The translations under genes were made by a program, and so were the position numbers. This document shows positions 1 through 7,512 of a stretch of 8,814 nucleotides of DNA, piece by piece. The stretch is from Ruminococcaceae bacterium UBA6857 (GTDB lineage: Bacteria > Bacillota > Clostridia > Oscillospirales > Acutalibacteraceae), in contig DKDD01000209.1 in assembly GCA_002451715.1 (NCBI GenBank), forward strand, positions 1 to 8,814, read 5' to 3'. The first letter of the stretch is position 1. The number at the start of each line of letters is the position of its first letter. The notes below the pieces were generated by a model. The model did no database searches. It was given only the letters and a program-made list of their open reading frames with translations, and was not told the DNA's origin.

Positions 1-1531
1 TTTCGGCTTCATAGTCATAGATATGGCCGAGGGTGAGTTCGCCCGATACCGAAGTTTCCTTTGCTTTTGCGGCAGCGTGCTGACCCGCATTTCTTCCGAA
101 AACGATAACGTCAAGAAGCGAGTTACCCATAAGTCTGTTCTTTCCGTGGATTCCTCCGACAGCCTCGCCGGCGACAAAAAGGTTTTCAAGGTCGCTCATT
201 CCGTCCGGAGTAATCTTGATTCCGCCGTTCTGATAATGAAGAGTCGGATAAACCAAAATCGGCTCTTTTCTCATGTCAATACCATATTCGAGATACATAC
301 GAAGCATTGCGGGAATACGCTTTTCGATTGTGCCTTCGCCGTTGATAAGATCAATCATCGGAGTGTCGAGCCAAACGCCGAAACGGGTTCTCGAAGTCGG
401 AATACCCTTTCCGTTGGTTGAACATTCTCTGATAATGCAAGAAGCGGTAACGTCTCTTGTTTCAAGCGGATTCATAAAAGCAACACCGTCAACGTTAACA
501 AGCTGTGCGCCGAGCGAACGAACCTTTTCGGTAACGAGTGCACCGTAAATCTGTCTCGGGAAAGCAACGCCCGTCGGGTGATACTGAATTGTGTCGGCAT
601 AAAGCAAACTTGCGCCGGCTCTGTATGCAAGAACAAGACCATCTGCCGTTGCGCCGTAATGGTTCGAAGTCGGGAAACCCTGATAGTGAAGTCTTCCTGC
701 GCCGCCGGTTGCGATGATTACGGTCTTTGCCCTTGCAATGAGAAGCTCGCCGGTTTCCATGTTTTCAAGAACGGCGCCGGCAACCTTGCCGTCTGCGTCC
801 TTAATCAGTTCGATTGCGGCGGTATAGTCAACAACGGGAATTTCTCTGTTCCAAACTTCGTCGCGAAGAACGCGCATGATTTCCGCACCGGAATAGTCTT
901 TGCAGGCGTGCATTCTTTTTCTTGAAGTTCCGCCGCCGTGGGTGGTAACCATTGTTCCGTCCTTTTCCTTGTCGAACATAACGCCGAGTTCGTTGAGCCA
1001 CTTGATTGCGCCAGGAGCGTCCATAACAAGCTTTTCAAGAAGTTCGGGAACGTTGAAGAAGTGTCCGCCGCCGAGCGCGTCAAGATAGTGCCTTGCCGGA
1101 GAGTCGTTTTCCTTGTCGGCAGCCTGGATTCCGCCTTCTGCCATCATTGTGTTTGCGTCACCGAGACGAAGCTTTGTAACAATCATTGTGTTTGCACCGG
1201 CAGCCTGTGCTTCAAGTGCCGCCGAAGCGCCCGCTCCGCCGCCGCCGATTACAAGAACGTCAACGTCATAGTCAATCTTGGTAAGGTCAAGATTCTTTCC
1301 GCTGATTCTGCTTTGACCCTGAAGAAGGTGGCAAAGCTGTTTGGGAACTTTTTCGCCCTTGTTCGGACCGACTTTCAAAATTTCAAAGCCGTCTTCTCTG
1401 AAGTCGGGGTGATATTTTTTAAGAACTTCGGATTTTTCTTCTGCCGTCATTTTCGGCAAATCCATGGTAAGTCTTTCCTGTCTTGTTGCTTCAACCTTTT
1501 TGATTGAATCTATCATTTCCTGTGTCAGCAT
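1..1531 (-). CDS. Fumarate reductase/succinate dehydrogenase-like flavoprotein, partial (C-terminus off the left edge)
   Basis: This is the flavoprotein (SdhA/FrdA/NadB family) of a probable soluble fumarate reductase; 510 residues are visible. An extension of about 85 residues precedes the FAD-binding Rossmann motif IGGGGAG (95-101). Residues typical of fumarate catalysis are present: HPTG at 318-321, LVTE at 332-335, R359 in TRD, H432 in HYQNGG, and R466 in NRLMGNSLLD. The histidine that binds FAD covalently in Sdh/Frd is replaced by N127 (DANTMMAEGG), so FAD is probably non-covalent. The ATG at 1531 has AAGGGGG 7 nt upstream and lies 12 nt after the iron-sulfur gene, its likely partner. 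The missing part would be the C-terminal helical domain. L-aspartate oxidase (NadB) shares these residues and the non-covalent FAD, but the adjacent SdhB-like gene argues against it. The family is clear; fumarate as substrate is an inference. Confidence 0.88.
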   Translation of the reverse strand, partial: MLTQEMIDSIKKVEATRQERLTMDLPKMTAEEKSEVLKKYHPDFREDGFEILKVGPNKGEKVPKQLCHLLQGQSRISGKNLDLTKIDYDVDVLVIGGGGAGASAALEAQAAGANTMIVTKLRLGDANTMMAEGGIQAADKENDSPARHYLDALGGGHFFNVPELLEKLVMDAPGAIKWLNELGVMFDKEKDGTMVTTHGGGTSRKRMHACKDYSGAEIMRVLRDEVWNREIPVVDYTAAIELIKDADGKVAGAVLENMETGELLIARAKTVIIATGGAGRLHYQGFPTSNHYGATADGLVLAYRAGASLLYADTIQYHPTGVAFPRQIYGALVTEKVRSLGAQLVNVDGVAFMNPLETRDVTASCIIRECSTNGKGIPTSRTRFGVWLDTPMIDLINGEGTIEKRIPAMLRMYLEYGIDMRKEPILVYPTLHYQNGGIKITPDGMSDLENLFVAGEAVGGIHGKNRLMGNSLLDVIVFGRNAGQHAAAKAKETSVSGELTLGHIYDYEAE

Positions 1532-1543
1532 TGTCCTACCCCC

Positions 1544-2218
1544 TTATTCTTCAATATCTCTGTGGTTATAAAGCTCCTTGAGCTCTTCAATTGGCTTTTG
1601 CATAACCTGTTCGATAAGTTCTTCATATTCGCCCTTTTCAATTTCTTCAACTCTTTTTGTAAGGTGTTTTGATTCCGGGGCGATATATTTTCCGGTAAGT
1701 CTTCTTGCAAGAACCGCAACCTGCGGATGCGAAATTCCTGCCGGACATCTTGAACTGCAAACGCCGCAGGCAACGCAGTCAAACGATTCTTCGGCGCACT
1801 TTTCATATTCGCCGCGCTGAGCGTATGCGATATACTGCATTACCGAAAGGCCCTGTGTGCAAGATTTTGTGCAGGCGTTGCAGCCGATGCAGCTGTAAAT
1901 TTCGGGATAAAGCTCCATCATAATCTGTTCGGTGGGCTTAATTTTGTTGATGTCATATTCGGCTTTTTGAGTCGGGAAGAACGGAAGGGTTGAAACATAC
2001 ATTCCGTCCTGAACCTGCGTCTGGCAGGCAAGACCCGTTTTAACGTCAAACTCACCCTTGATTCTGTAAATGGTTGCACAGGCACCGCAGAAACCGTTTC
2101 TGCAGCCGCAGCCGCGAACATATTTATATCCCGCATATTCCATCGCCGTCATGATCGTGAGCGTTGCGGGTACCTCATACTTTTTACCCATGAGGTAGAT
2201 ATTAACCATATCTTTCAT
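1544..2218 (-). CDS. SdhB/FrdB-like iron-sulfur subunit with one [2Fe-2S] and two [4Fe-4S] motifs
   Basis: The 224-residue protein is the electron-transfer subunit expected to feed the flavoprotein encoded 12 nt downstream. Its N-terminal half is a plant-type ferredoxin domain with C39, C44, C47 and C65 as likely [2Fe-2S] ligands, plus an extra C37. The C-terminal half is helical with two full motifs: C110/C113/C116/C120 and C148/C151/C154/C158. In SdhB/FrdB the second motif lacks the middle cysteine and holds a [3Fe-4S] cluster next to quinone; here C151 restores it, so a [4Fe-4S] cluster is expected. The ATG at 2218 has GGGAGG 8 nt upstream. The size is close to FrdB (about 240 residues). 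No membrane-anchor gene lies between this and its neighbours. The N-terminal half of methanogen TfrB is a plausible close relative; the HdrB-like half of TfrB is absent and instead encoded separately as hdrB in this operon. Confidence 0.88.
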   Translation of the reverse strand: MKDMVNIYLMGKKYEVPATLTIMTAMEYAGYKYVRGCGCRNGFCGACATIYRIKGEFDVKTGLACQTQVQDGMYVSTLPFFPTQKAEYDINKIKPTEQIMMELYPEIYSCIGCNACTKSCTQGLSVMQYIAYAQRGEYEKCAEESFDCVACGVCSSRCPAGISHPQVAVLARRLTGKYIAPESKHLTKRVEEIEKGEYEELIEQVMQKPIEELKELYNHRDIEE

Positions 2219-2232
2219 TTTTCTATCCTCCC

Positions 2233-3072
2233 TTAATATTCATCGGGCAATTCGTCGATTTCATCGAAACGAAAGACCGGACCGTCTTTGCAGACATATT
2301 TTTTGCCGATATTACATCTTCCGCACTTGCCGATTCCGCATTTCATCTTGAGTTCAAGCGTTGTGTAAACCTGGGTTTTGTCAAAGCCCATTTCAAGAAG
2401 CGCGGCAAGAACAAACTTAATCATGATTGGCGGTCCGCAGATGATTACCGTGCTGTCTTTTGCAACTTCAAGCTCCTTGAGGTATGCCGGAACAAAGCCG
2501 ACATGACCGTCCCAGCCTTCCTGTTCGCGGTCAATTGTGAGATAAACGTTGATTCCGTCTTCTTTGCACCATTCGTTGACGATTTCATCATAGTCAACAA
2601 GGTCATCCTTGCTTCTTGAACCGTAAAGAATATCAATCTTTCCGTAATCATCTCTGAAATGTCTGACATAGTTGATTACCGAATGGAGCGGAGCAAGGCC
2701 GATTCCGCCGGCAACGAAAAGAAGGTTCTTTCCTTTGAACTCGGTGTCAACCGGGAACGGTTTTCCGAACGGTCCTCTGATTCCGATTTCCATTCCGGGC
2801 TCAAGCTGATGAAGCTGTTCGGTGAGTGTTCCGCAACGCTTAATGCTGAAATCCTTATATCCCTTTTCTGTCGGAGAAGATGTGATTGAAAACATTGCTT
2901 CGCCGATTCCGGGAAGGGAAAGCATTGCGCATTGGCCGGGCATATGGTCAAAAAGCGTTTCGCTCTCTTTCGGAACAATGCGGAACGTTTTAACGTCCGG
3001 GGTGTCCTCTCTTACCGAAGCGACAACCGCAATTTTCGGGATAAGCTTATCGTTTGAAATATCTATACTCAT
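2233..3072 (-). CDS. flxA: FlxA-like FAD/NAD(P)H-binding oxidoreductase subunit
   Basis: This 279-residue protein belongs to the ferredoxin-NADP reductase fold family, in the group with PyrK (dihydroorotate dehydrogenase electron-transfer subunit) and sulfhydrogenase gamma subunits. An FAD-binding barrel covers about residues 10-105, with FSITSSP at 61-67 and GPFGKPF at 100-106. The NAD(P)-binding domain follows, with AGGIGLAP at 121-128 and CGPP at 212-215. A PyrK-type [2Fe-2S] motif closes the protein: C245, C250, C253, C261. It probably oxidises NADH and passes electrons to the Flx iron-sulfur proteins; NADH versus NADPH cannot be decided by eye. The start ATG overlaps the flxB stop codon as ATGA, which suggests translational coupling, and GGAGG lies upstream inside flxB. 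With no hydrogenase large or small subunit in the window, this gene marks NAD(P)H rather than H2 as the input. Confidence 0.88.
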   Translation of the reverse strand: MSIDISNDKLIPKIAVVASVREDTPDVKTFRIVPKESETLFDHMPGQCAMLSLPGIGEAMFSITSSPTEKGYKDFSIKRCGTLTEQLHQLEPGMEIGIRGPFGKPFPVDTEFKGKNLLFVAGGIGLAPLHSVINYVRHFRDDYGKIDILYGSRSKDDLVDYDEIVNEWCKEDGINVYLTIDREQEGWDGHVGFVPAYLKELEVAKDSTVIICGPPIMIKFVLAALLEMGFDKTQVYTTLELKMKCGIGKCGRCNIGKKYVCKDGPVFRFDEIDELPDEY

Positions 3073-4094
3073 TTTTCACTGCCTCCGAATGCTCTGATTA
3101 CTTTGACGATGTTCAGCTTTGACGGGCACTTTTTGATGCATCTGCCGCAGCCGACGCAGGAAAATTCGCCGCCGTTGTTTGCCGGGAAGTATGCAAGCTT
3201 GTGCATAAATCTTTGTCTGAAACGCTGCATTTGGGTGGGTCTCGGCGTTCCGTGAGCCATCATTGTGAAGTCGTTATACATGCAGGAGTCCCAGCATCTG
3301 TATCTCTTTACGCCGTGACCGGTGTTGTAATCTCTGATGTCATAGCACTGACAGGTTGGGCAAACAAAAGTACATGCGCCGCAGCCGAGGCAGCTTTCGC
3401 TGAGCTTTTTCCAATTTTCGCTTTCAAATCTTTCGTCAACCGCGCTTTCGCCCCAACCGTCAAGGCTGAGCGAAGAAAGCGGAAGCTTTTGAAGTTTTTG
3501 GGCAATTTCGTTTTTAATGCCGTCTGCGCTGTCGTCACCGCACTCGGTGAGGACGGCGGAAAGCGATTTTGTAAGTTCTTCGCCCTTTTCGGTGTTTGCT
3601 TTCCAGTAAAGGTTTTCGCCGTCAAGCCACGTTGTAATGTCTCCGCCGGGAGCCGAAGCGTCAACGCCGAAAACGGAACAAAAGCAGGTCTCTTCCGGCT
3701 TTGAGCAGGCGGTTGTGATGATTATGCCGCTTTCTCTTTTTGCAGCATAAAACTCGTCAACCGGTTCGGCAAGGAAAACTTTGTCAAGAACTTCGATTCC
3801 CTTGAGGTCGCAGCCTCTTACGCCAAAAAGAACAAACTTATCAAAGCTTTTTTGATTCGTTTCAACGGTGAATTTTCCGTCTGTTTTCTTGAAGGAAATT
3901 ATGTTTTCGCTTTGCGGAAAGAAAAGGTCTTTTGCCGACTTTGCGGTTTTAAGCTCGCTTTCGCAGTATTCGTCATTTTCGCCCCAAGGATAAAAATCGG
4001 AATGTCCGTTTTTCATAACAGGCATATAAAGCGGAGCCGACTTTGAAATTTCCGAGAAAAGAGTGTTCAAATCATGTTTTGCAATTTTATACAT
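3069..4094 (-). CDS. flxB: FlxB-like 4Fe-4S protein, sulfite reductase A/sulfhydrogenase beta family
   Basis: A 341-residue iron-sulfur protein resembling anaerobic sulfite reductase subunit A and sulfhydrogenase beta subunits. The N-terminal domain carries the family signature GVRGCDLKGIEVLD near residues 91-104 and a cysteine patch at C130, C137 and C139. The C-terminal part holds two ferredoxin motifs, C235/C238/C241/C245 (followed by C248 and C250) and C313/C316/C319/C323. It should relay electrons between FlxA and the rest of the complex. I chose the ATG at 4094 because AAAGGGG lies 8 nt upstream and it begins one base after the flxC stop. A TTG at 4115 would add seven residues but has no ribosome binding site. 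The flxA start overlaps its stop by four bases. The letter B follows the Desulfovibrio FlxABCD naming and could be exchanged with C; the family is more certain than the letter. Confidence 0.83.
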   Translation of the reverse strand: MYKIAKHDLNTLFSEISKSAPLYMPVMKNGHSDFYPWGENDEYCESELKTAKSAKDLFFPQSENIISFKKTDGKFTVETNQKSFDKFVLFGVRGCDLKGIEVLDKVFLAEPVDEFYAAKRESGIIITTACSKPEETCFCSVFGVDASAPGGDITTWLDGENLYWKANTEKGEELTKSLSAVLTECGDDSADGIKNEIAQKLQKLPLSSLSLDGWGESAVDERFESENWKKLSESCLGCGACTFVCPTCQCYDIRDYNTGHGVKRYRCWDSCMYNDFTMMAHGTPRPTQMQRFRQRFMHKLAYFPANNGGEFSCVGCGRCIKKCPSKLNIVKVIRAFGGSEK

Positions 4095-4095
4095 C

Positions 4096-5079
4096 TCAGT
4101 TACCCCTTTCCTCAACGATTGACGGTTCTGCGTCTTCTGTTCTAAAGTTTACGAGCGGTGCTCTTGAATTCGGGTCTTTACCTGCCTGATATTCGCCGTA
4201 GATTGCGTCGATATCTTTGATGAACTTTCTGTTGAGAAGATGAATCGGAATACCCTGCGGGCAAACGCGGCTGCATTCGCCGCAGTCTGTGCAGCGGCCG
4301 GCAACGTGGAAAGCTCTTATAATATGGAAAAGCTTTTCTTCAAACGAATCGTCGTTTGCTTTTGCGGCAACGCCGGAATTCGGATTATCAAAAACGCACT
4401 TCATGCAGCTGCAAGCCGGGCAAACGTTGCGGCAGGCGTTGCATCTGATGCACTTTGAAAGTTCGCTTTGCCAAAAAGCAAATCTTTCGTCCGGAGTCAT
4501 GTTTTCGATTTCTTCAACGCAGGCGAAACGGTCCTTTGCTTCAAACGGTTCGCCGTCAAGTTCGATTTTTTCGTCAAAAGCAACCGGTTCGCTGCCCTTG
4601 CAGCAAAGGCACTTTTCATAGATCACGTCTTCTTTGCCAACGCTTTCTTCGCCGTCAAGCGAGAAAACGTCGAAGCTTTCGCCTTTGTCAATAACCTTTG
4701 AAACACAGGAGAAACCTTTTTTTGAAAGCTTTTCGTGGTCAATCATTCCCGTGCAGGGAACGGCAAGAACATAAATCTTGTCTCTGTCAATTCTGTGTTC
4801 GCAAAGAAGTTCGTTGAAACTGTATGTGTCGCAGGGCTTGAGAACAACAAGAATTTTTCCCTCTTCCTGTTCTTTGCAAGCTTTGATAAGATACTTGCTG
4901 AGGTTTGCGGCACAAAAGCTGTCATAAACCATGTCGTCGATATTATCTTTTGTGAAGAATGTCGGCGAAACTTCATATATAAAATCTTCGCTGCGGGACC
5001 ATGCAAGAACTCTCGTCACAGCGCCGCTTTCCAAAAGCTCAAGAGCTTTCTTTTTAATCAATCCTGCTGTTTTTTGCAT
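4096..5079 (-). CDS. flxC: FlxC-like 4Fe-4S dicluster protein, FrhB-like N-terminal part
   Basis: A 327-residue cytoplasmic iron-sulfur protein, probably an electron relay of the Flx module. The N-terminal half has a KPCDTYSF stretch (81-88) and AVPCTG (106-111) that recall F420-hydrogenase beta (FrhB) family proteins, then a CLCC patch at 157-160. Two ferredoxin motifs follow: C210/C213/C216/C220, with a further C223/C225/C228 group, and C263/C266/C269/C273. The last 45 residues are polar and unassigned. The start ATG lies inside the 3' end of flxD (22-nt overlap) with GGGGG 7 nt upstream. No flavin- or F420-binding motif is visible. Its place between flxD and flxB supports the Flx assignment; the exact letter is uncertain and its own function is known only from context. 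Confidence 0.8.
   Translation of the reverse strand: MQKTAGLIKKKALELLESGAVTRVLAWSRSEDFIYEVSPTFFTKDNIDDMVYDSFCAANLSKYLIKACKEQEEGKILVVLKPCDTYSFNELLCEHRIDRDKIYVLAVPCTGMIDHEKLSKKGFSCVSKVIDKGESFDVFSLDGEESVGKEDVIYEKCLCCKGSEPVAFDEKIELDGEPFEAKDRFACVEEIENMTPDERFAFWQSELSKCIRCNACRNVCPACSCMKCVFDNPNSGVAAKANDDSFEEKLFHIIRAFHVAGRCTDCGECSRVCPQGIPIHLLNRKFIKDIDAIYGEYQAGKDPNSRAPLVNFRTEDAEPSIVEERGN
4103..4109 (-). promoter_or_regulatory. Ribosome binding site that decides the flxB start
   Basis: AAAGGGG lies within the last codons of flxC, 8 nt before the ATG at 4094. The alternative TTG at 4115 is upstream of it and has no such site, so flxB probably starts at the ATG, one base after the flxC stop. Confidence 0.65.
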
Positions 5080-5519
5080 CTTATATCCCCCAGTTTCTTA
5101 TTCTCGCCAAGAGCGTGAATCTGCTTTGAAAAATCGTTCATGACGAGTGAGAATTTCTGACCTTCTGCGGCGGAGACCCATTCAACTCTTGTTCTGCCTC
5201 TTTCAATGCCGAGATAATCGAGCATTGAGAAAAGGAGGGTCATTCTTCTTCTTGCGTAATAGTTACCGGTGCTGTAATGGCAGTCGCCGGGGTGGCAGCC
5301 ACAGATGATTACGCCGTCTGCTCCCCTTTCAAACGCTTTGAGAATAAACATCGGGTTAACTCTGCATGAGCAGGGAACGCGAATGATTTTTACGTCTGCG
5401 GGATAAGCAAGTCTGCCCGTTCCGGCAAGGTCGGCGCCGGCATAGCTGCACCAGTTGCAGCAAAACGCAACGATGAGCGGCTTGAATTCAGATGTTTGAT
5501 TGTTTTCATTTATCTGCAT
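5058..5519 (-). CDS. flxD: FlxD/MvhD-like [2Fe-2S] adaptor subunit
   Basis: The 153-residue protein matches the small MvhD family (FlpD/MvhD, hydrogenase iron-sulfur subunit), the adaptor that hands electrons from an input module to HdrA. The family signature is plain: CCNWCSYAGADLAG at residues 20-33, a CSCRVNP stretch at 50-56, CGCHPGDCHY at 73-82 and WVSAAEG at 114-120. The conserved cysteines C21, C24, C50, C75 and C80 probably bind the [2Fe-2S] cluster. C52 sits where relatives usually have glycine (CSGRV), a small oddity. The start ATG overlaps the end of hdrA by 10 nt, with GGAGGT upstream, and its own end overlaps flxC. Direct adjacency to hdrA is the normal arrangement for this pair. 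The family assignment is very secure. Confidence 0.94.
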   Translation of the reverse strand: MQINENNQTSEFKPLIVAFCCNWCSYAGADLAGTGRLAYPADVKIIRVPCSCRVNPMFILKAFERGADGVIICGCHPGDCHYSTGNYYARRRMTLLFSMLDYLGIERGRTRVEWVSAAEGQKFSLVMNDFSKQIHALGENKKLGDIRCKKQQD

Positions 5520-7498
5520 ATCGCGTCTACCTCCGCCATTATTTGTTTATTGCTGAAGCCCTTGAGGTCCATCGCTCCGCTCGGGCAGGCAACCGTGCAG
5601 GCGCCGCAACCCTGGCAAACAGCCGAGTTGACCGAAGCAATTCTTCTTGTCTCTTTAATGCCGTGGTCGTTAACAAGTTTTTCAACATATGTGATTGCGC
5701 CGTAGGGACAAACCTTTTCGCAGGACGAACAGCCGTTGCACATAAGCTCGTTCGGCGTTGCGGTGCAGGGGTTCGTAACAAGCTTGTCTTTTGCAAGAAG
5801 TCCGACAACCTTGACCGCAGCCGCACCTGCCTGAGAAACCGTTTCCGGAATATCCTTCGGTCCCTGGCATACGCCGGAAAGGAAGACACCGGCGGTCGGG
5901 CTTTCAACGGGTTTAAGTTTCGGGTGAGCTTCGGTGAGGAAGTTGTTTGTATCAATACTTGCGGTGAGCATTGAGGCAACCTTTTTAACGCCCTTGCTCG
6001 GTTCGATTGCGGCGGCAAGAACAACCATGTCGGTGTCAATCATAACACGTTCGTTGGTGATGAGGTTAACGGCTCTGACGGTGAGGCCGCCCTTGTCGTT
6101 TTCATAAACCTTTCCGACCATGCCCTTAATGTAATCGACGCTGTATTGTTCAACGGCTCTGCGGTAAAATTCATCAAAGTTCTTGCCCGGAGTTCTGACG
6201 TCGATATAGAAAACGTGAACTTTTACGTCGGGATATTTTTCTCTGATGAGCATTGCGTGCTTTGCAGTGTACATGCAGCAGATTTTTGAGCAGTAGCACT
6301 TACCTCTTGAAGTAATGTCTCTTGAGCCGACGCACTGAATGAAGACGATATCTTTCGGGTGTTCGTGGTTCGACGGACGAAGAAGAGTACCCTTTGTCGG
6401 ACCTGCCGCGTTCATGAGTCTTTCAAGTTCAAGCGAAGTGACAACGTCCGGGTGTTCGGTATACTGGAACTCGTCGTACTTTGTTACGTCGCTGATCTGA
6501 TATCCGGTTGCAACAACGATTGCACCGTACTTTTCTTCAATAATTTCGTCTTTCTGGTCAAAGTTGATTGCCTTTGCGGAGCAGTTCTTTTCGCAAAGTC
6601 CGCATTTGCCGGTTTTGAAGTGAACGCAGTGTTCGGTGTCGATTACCGCAACGTTCGGAACGGCCTGGGCAAACGGAATATAAATTGCGCCGCGCTTATC
6701 GAGCGAGCAGTTGAATTCGTTGCCCGCTTTTCTTGACGGACACTTGTTTGTGCAAACGGCGCAGCCGGTGCACTTTGTTTCGTCAACATATCTTGCTTTT
6801 TTTCTGATTTTTACGTCGAAGTTTCCGACAAAGCCTTTGACTTCTTCAACTTCGCTGTAGGTATAAAGAGTAATATTTTCATGCTGAGCAGCCTCAACCA
6901 TTTTGGGCGTGAGGATACATGCGGCGCAGTCAAGGGTCGGGAAAGTTTTGTCAAGCTGAGCCATCTTTCCGCCGATGGTCGGCTCTCTTTCAACAATATC
7001 AACCTTATAGCCTGCGTCGGCAATATCAAGAGCCGACTGGATTCCTGCGATTCCGCCGCCGATGATGAGCGCTCTTTTTGTAACGGCGCTTTCACCCGGC
7101 TGAAGCGGAGCGTTAAGGCTGACTTTTGCAACGGCGGCACGGGCAAGAATAATTGCCTTTTCCGTTGCTTCTTCTTTATCTTTGTGAATCCACGAGCACT
7201 GCTCGCGGATATTTGCAACCTCAACCATATACGGGTTAAGACCGACGGATGAAGCGGCTTTTCTGAACGTTGCTTCGTGCATTCTCGGCGAGCATGAGCA
7301 GATTACAACGCCGGTGAGCTTTTGCTCGGTAATTGCGTTTTTAACAAGAAGCTGACCCGCTTCGGAACACATGTACTGATAATCCTGTGCATAAACAACG
7401 CCCGGTTCTTTTTTAATTTCTTCAACGACTTTTTTAACGTCGACCGTGGCGGCGATGTTGCTTCCGCACCAACAAACGAAAACTCCTATTCTTTGCAA
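5510..7498 (-). CDS. hdrA: HdrA-like FAD and multi-[4Fe-4S] subunit, candidate bifurcation site
   Basis: The hub of the complex: HdrA carries the FAD thought to bifurcate electrons. At 662 residues it has the usual length of methanogen HdrA. In order, using the TTG-start numbering: N-terminal cluster domain (IGVFVCWCG near 4-12, CSPRMHEATFR at 69-79, REQCSW at 98-103); FAD-binding GGGIAG at 147-152; the HdrA signature DCAACILTPKM at 190-200; inserted ferredoxin region with C243/C246/C249/C253 and C291/C299/C302/C306; the CYCSKICCMYTAKHA stretch near 401-415; and two C-terminal ferredoxin motifs, C587/C590/C593/C597 and C628/C631/C634/C638. I chose a TTG start at 7498 because AAGGAG lies 8 nt upstream; a GTG at 7507 would add three residues, but that GTG overlaps the AAGGAG. 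Homologous HdrA reduces ferredoxin; here this is inferred. Confidence 0.94.
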   Translation of the reverse strand: MQRIGVFVCWCGSNIAATVDVKKVVEEIKKEPGVVYAQDYQYMCSEAGQLLVKNAITEQKLTGVVICSCSPRMHEATFRKAASSVGLNPYMVEVANIREQCSWIHKDKEEATEKAIILARAAVAKVSLNAPLQPGESAVTKRALIIGGGIAGIQSALDIADAGYKVDIVEREPTIGGKMAQLDKTFPTLDCAACILTPKMVEAAQHENITLYTYSEVEEVKGFVGNFDVKIRKKARYVDETKCTGCAVCTNKCPSRKAGNEFNCSLDKRGAIYIPFAQAVPNVAVIDTEHCVHFKTGKCGLCEKNCSAKAINFDQKDEIIEEKYGAIVVATGYQISDVTKYDEFQYTEHPDVVTSLELERLMNAAGPTKGTLLRPSNHEHPKDIVFIQCVGSRDITSRGKCYCSKICCMYTAKHAMLIREKYPDVKVHVFYIDVRTPGKNFDEFYRRAVEQYSVDYIKGMVGKVYENDKGGLTVRAVNLITNERVMIDTDMVVLAAAIEPSKGVKKVASMLTASIDTNNFLTEAHPKLKPVESPTAGVFLSGVCQGPKDIPETVSQAGAAAVKVVGLLAKDKLVTNPCTATPNELMCNGCSSCEKVCPYGAITYVEKLVNDHGIKETRRIASVNSAVCQGCGACTVACPSGAMDLKGFSNKQIMAEVDAICR

Positions 7499-7506
7499 AC
7501 TTAACA

Positions 7507-7512
7507 CTCCTT
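7507..7512 (-). promoter_or_regulatory. Ribosome binding site that decides the hdrA start
   Basis: AAGGAG lies here, overlapping the stop codon of hdrC. It is 8 nt before a TTG codon at 7498 but overlaps the in-frame GTG at 7507, so the TTG is the better start. Homologous HdrA proteins also begin a few residues before the IGVFVC stretch. Confidence 0.7.

Noticed and set aside
938..1507. Plus-strand open frame of 189 codons
   Set aside because: It lies antisense to the flavoprotein gene, has a phenylalanine- and serine-rich low-complexity translation, and has no family resemblance. It is a by-product of codon bias on the coding strand.
1..1531. Flavoprotein as L-aspartate oxidase (NadB)
   Set aside because: The active-site residues and non-covalent FAD fit NadB too, but the adjacent SdhB-like gene, the redox operon and the long N-terminal leader favour a fumarate-reductase-like enzyme. 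It is not fully excluded.
3201..3704. Plus-strand open frame of 167 codons
   Set aside because: It is antisense to flxB, whose cysteine motifs are clear in the other strand; the translation resembles nothing.
5492..5974. Plus-strand open frame of 160 codons
   Set aside because: It is antisense to the end of hdrA, including its C-terminal ferredoxin motifs, and looks like a shadow.
5510..7498. HdrA as an ordinary FAD-dependent disulfide oxidoreductase or glutamate synthase small subunit
   Set aside because: The DCAACILTPKM and CYCSKICCMYTAK signatures and the multiple ferredoxin motifs are specific to HdrA.
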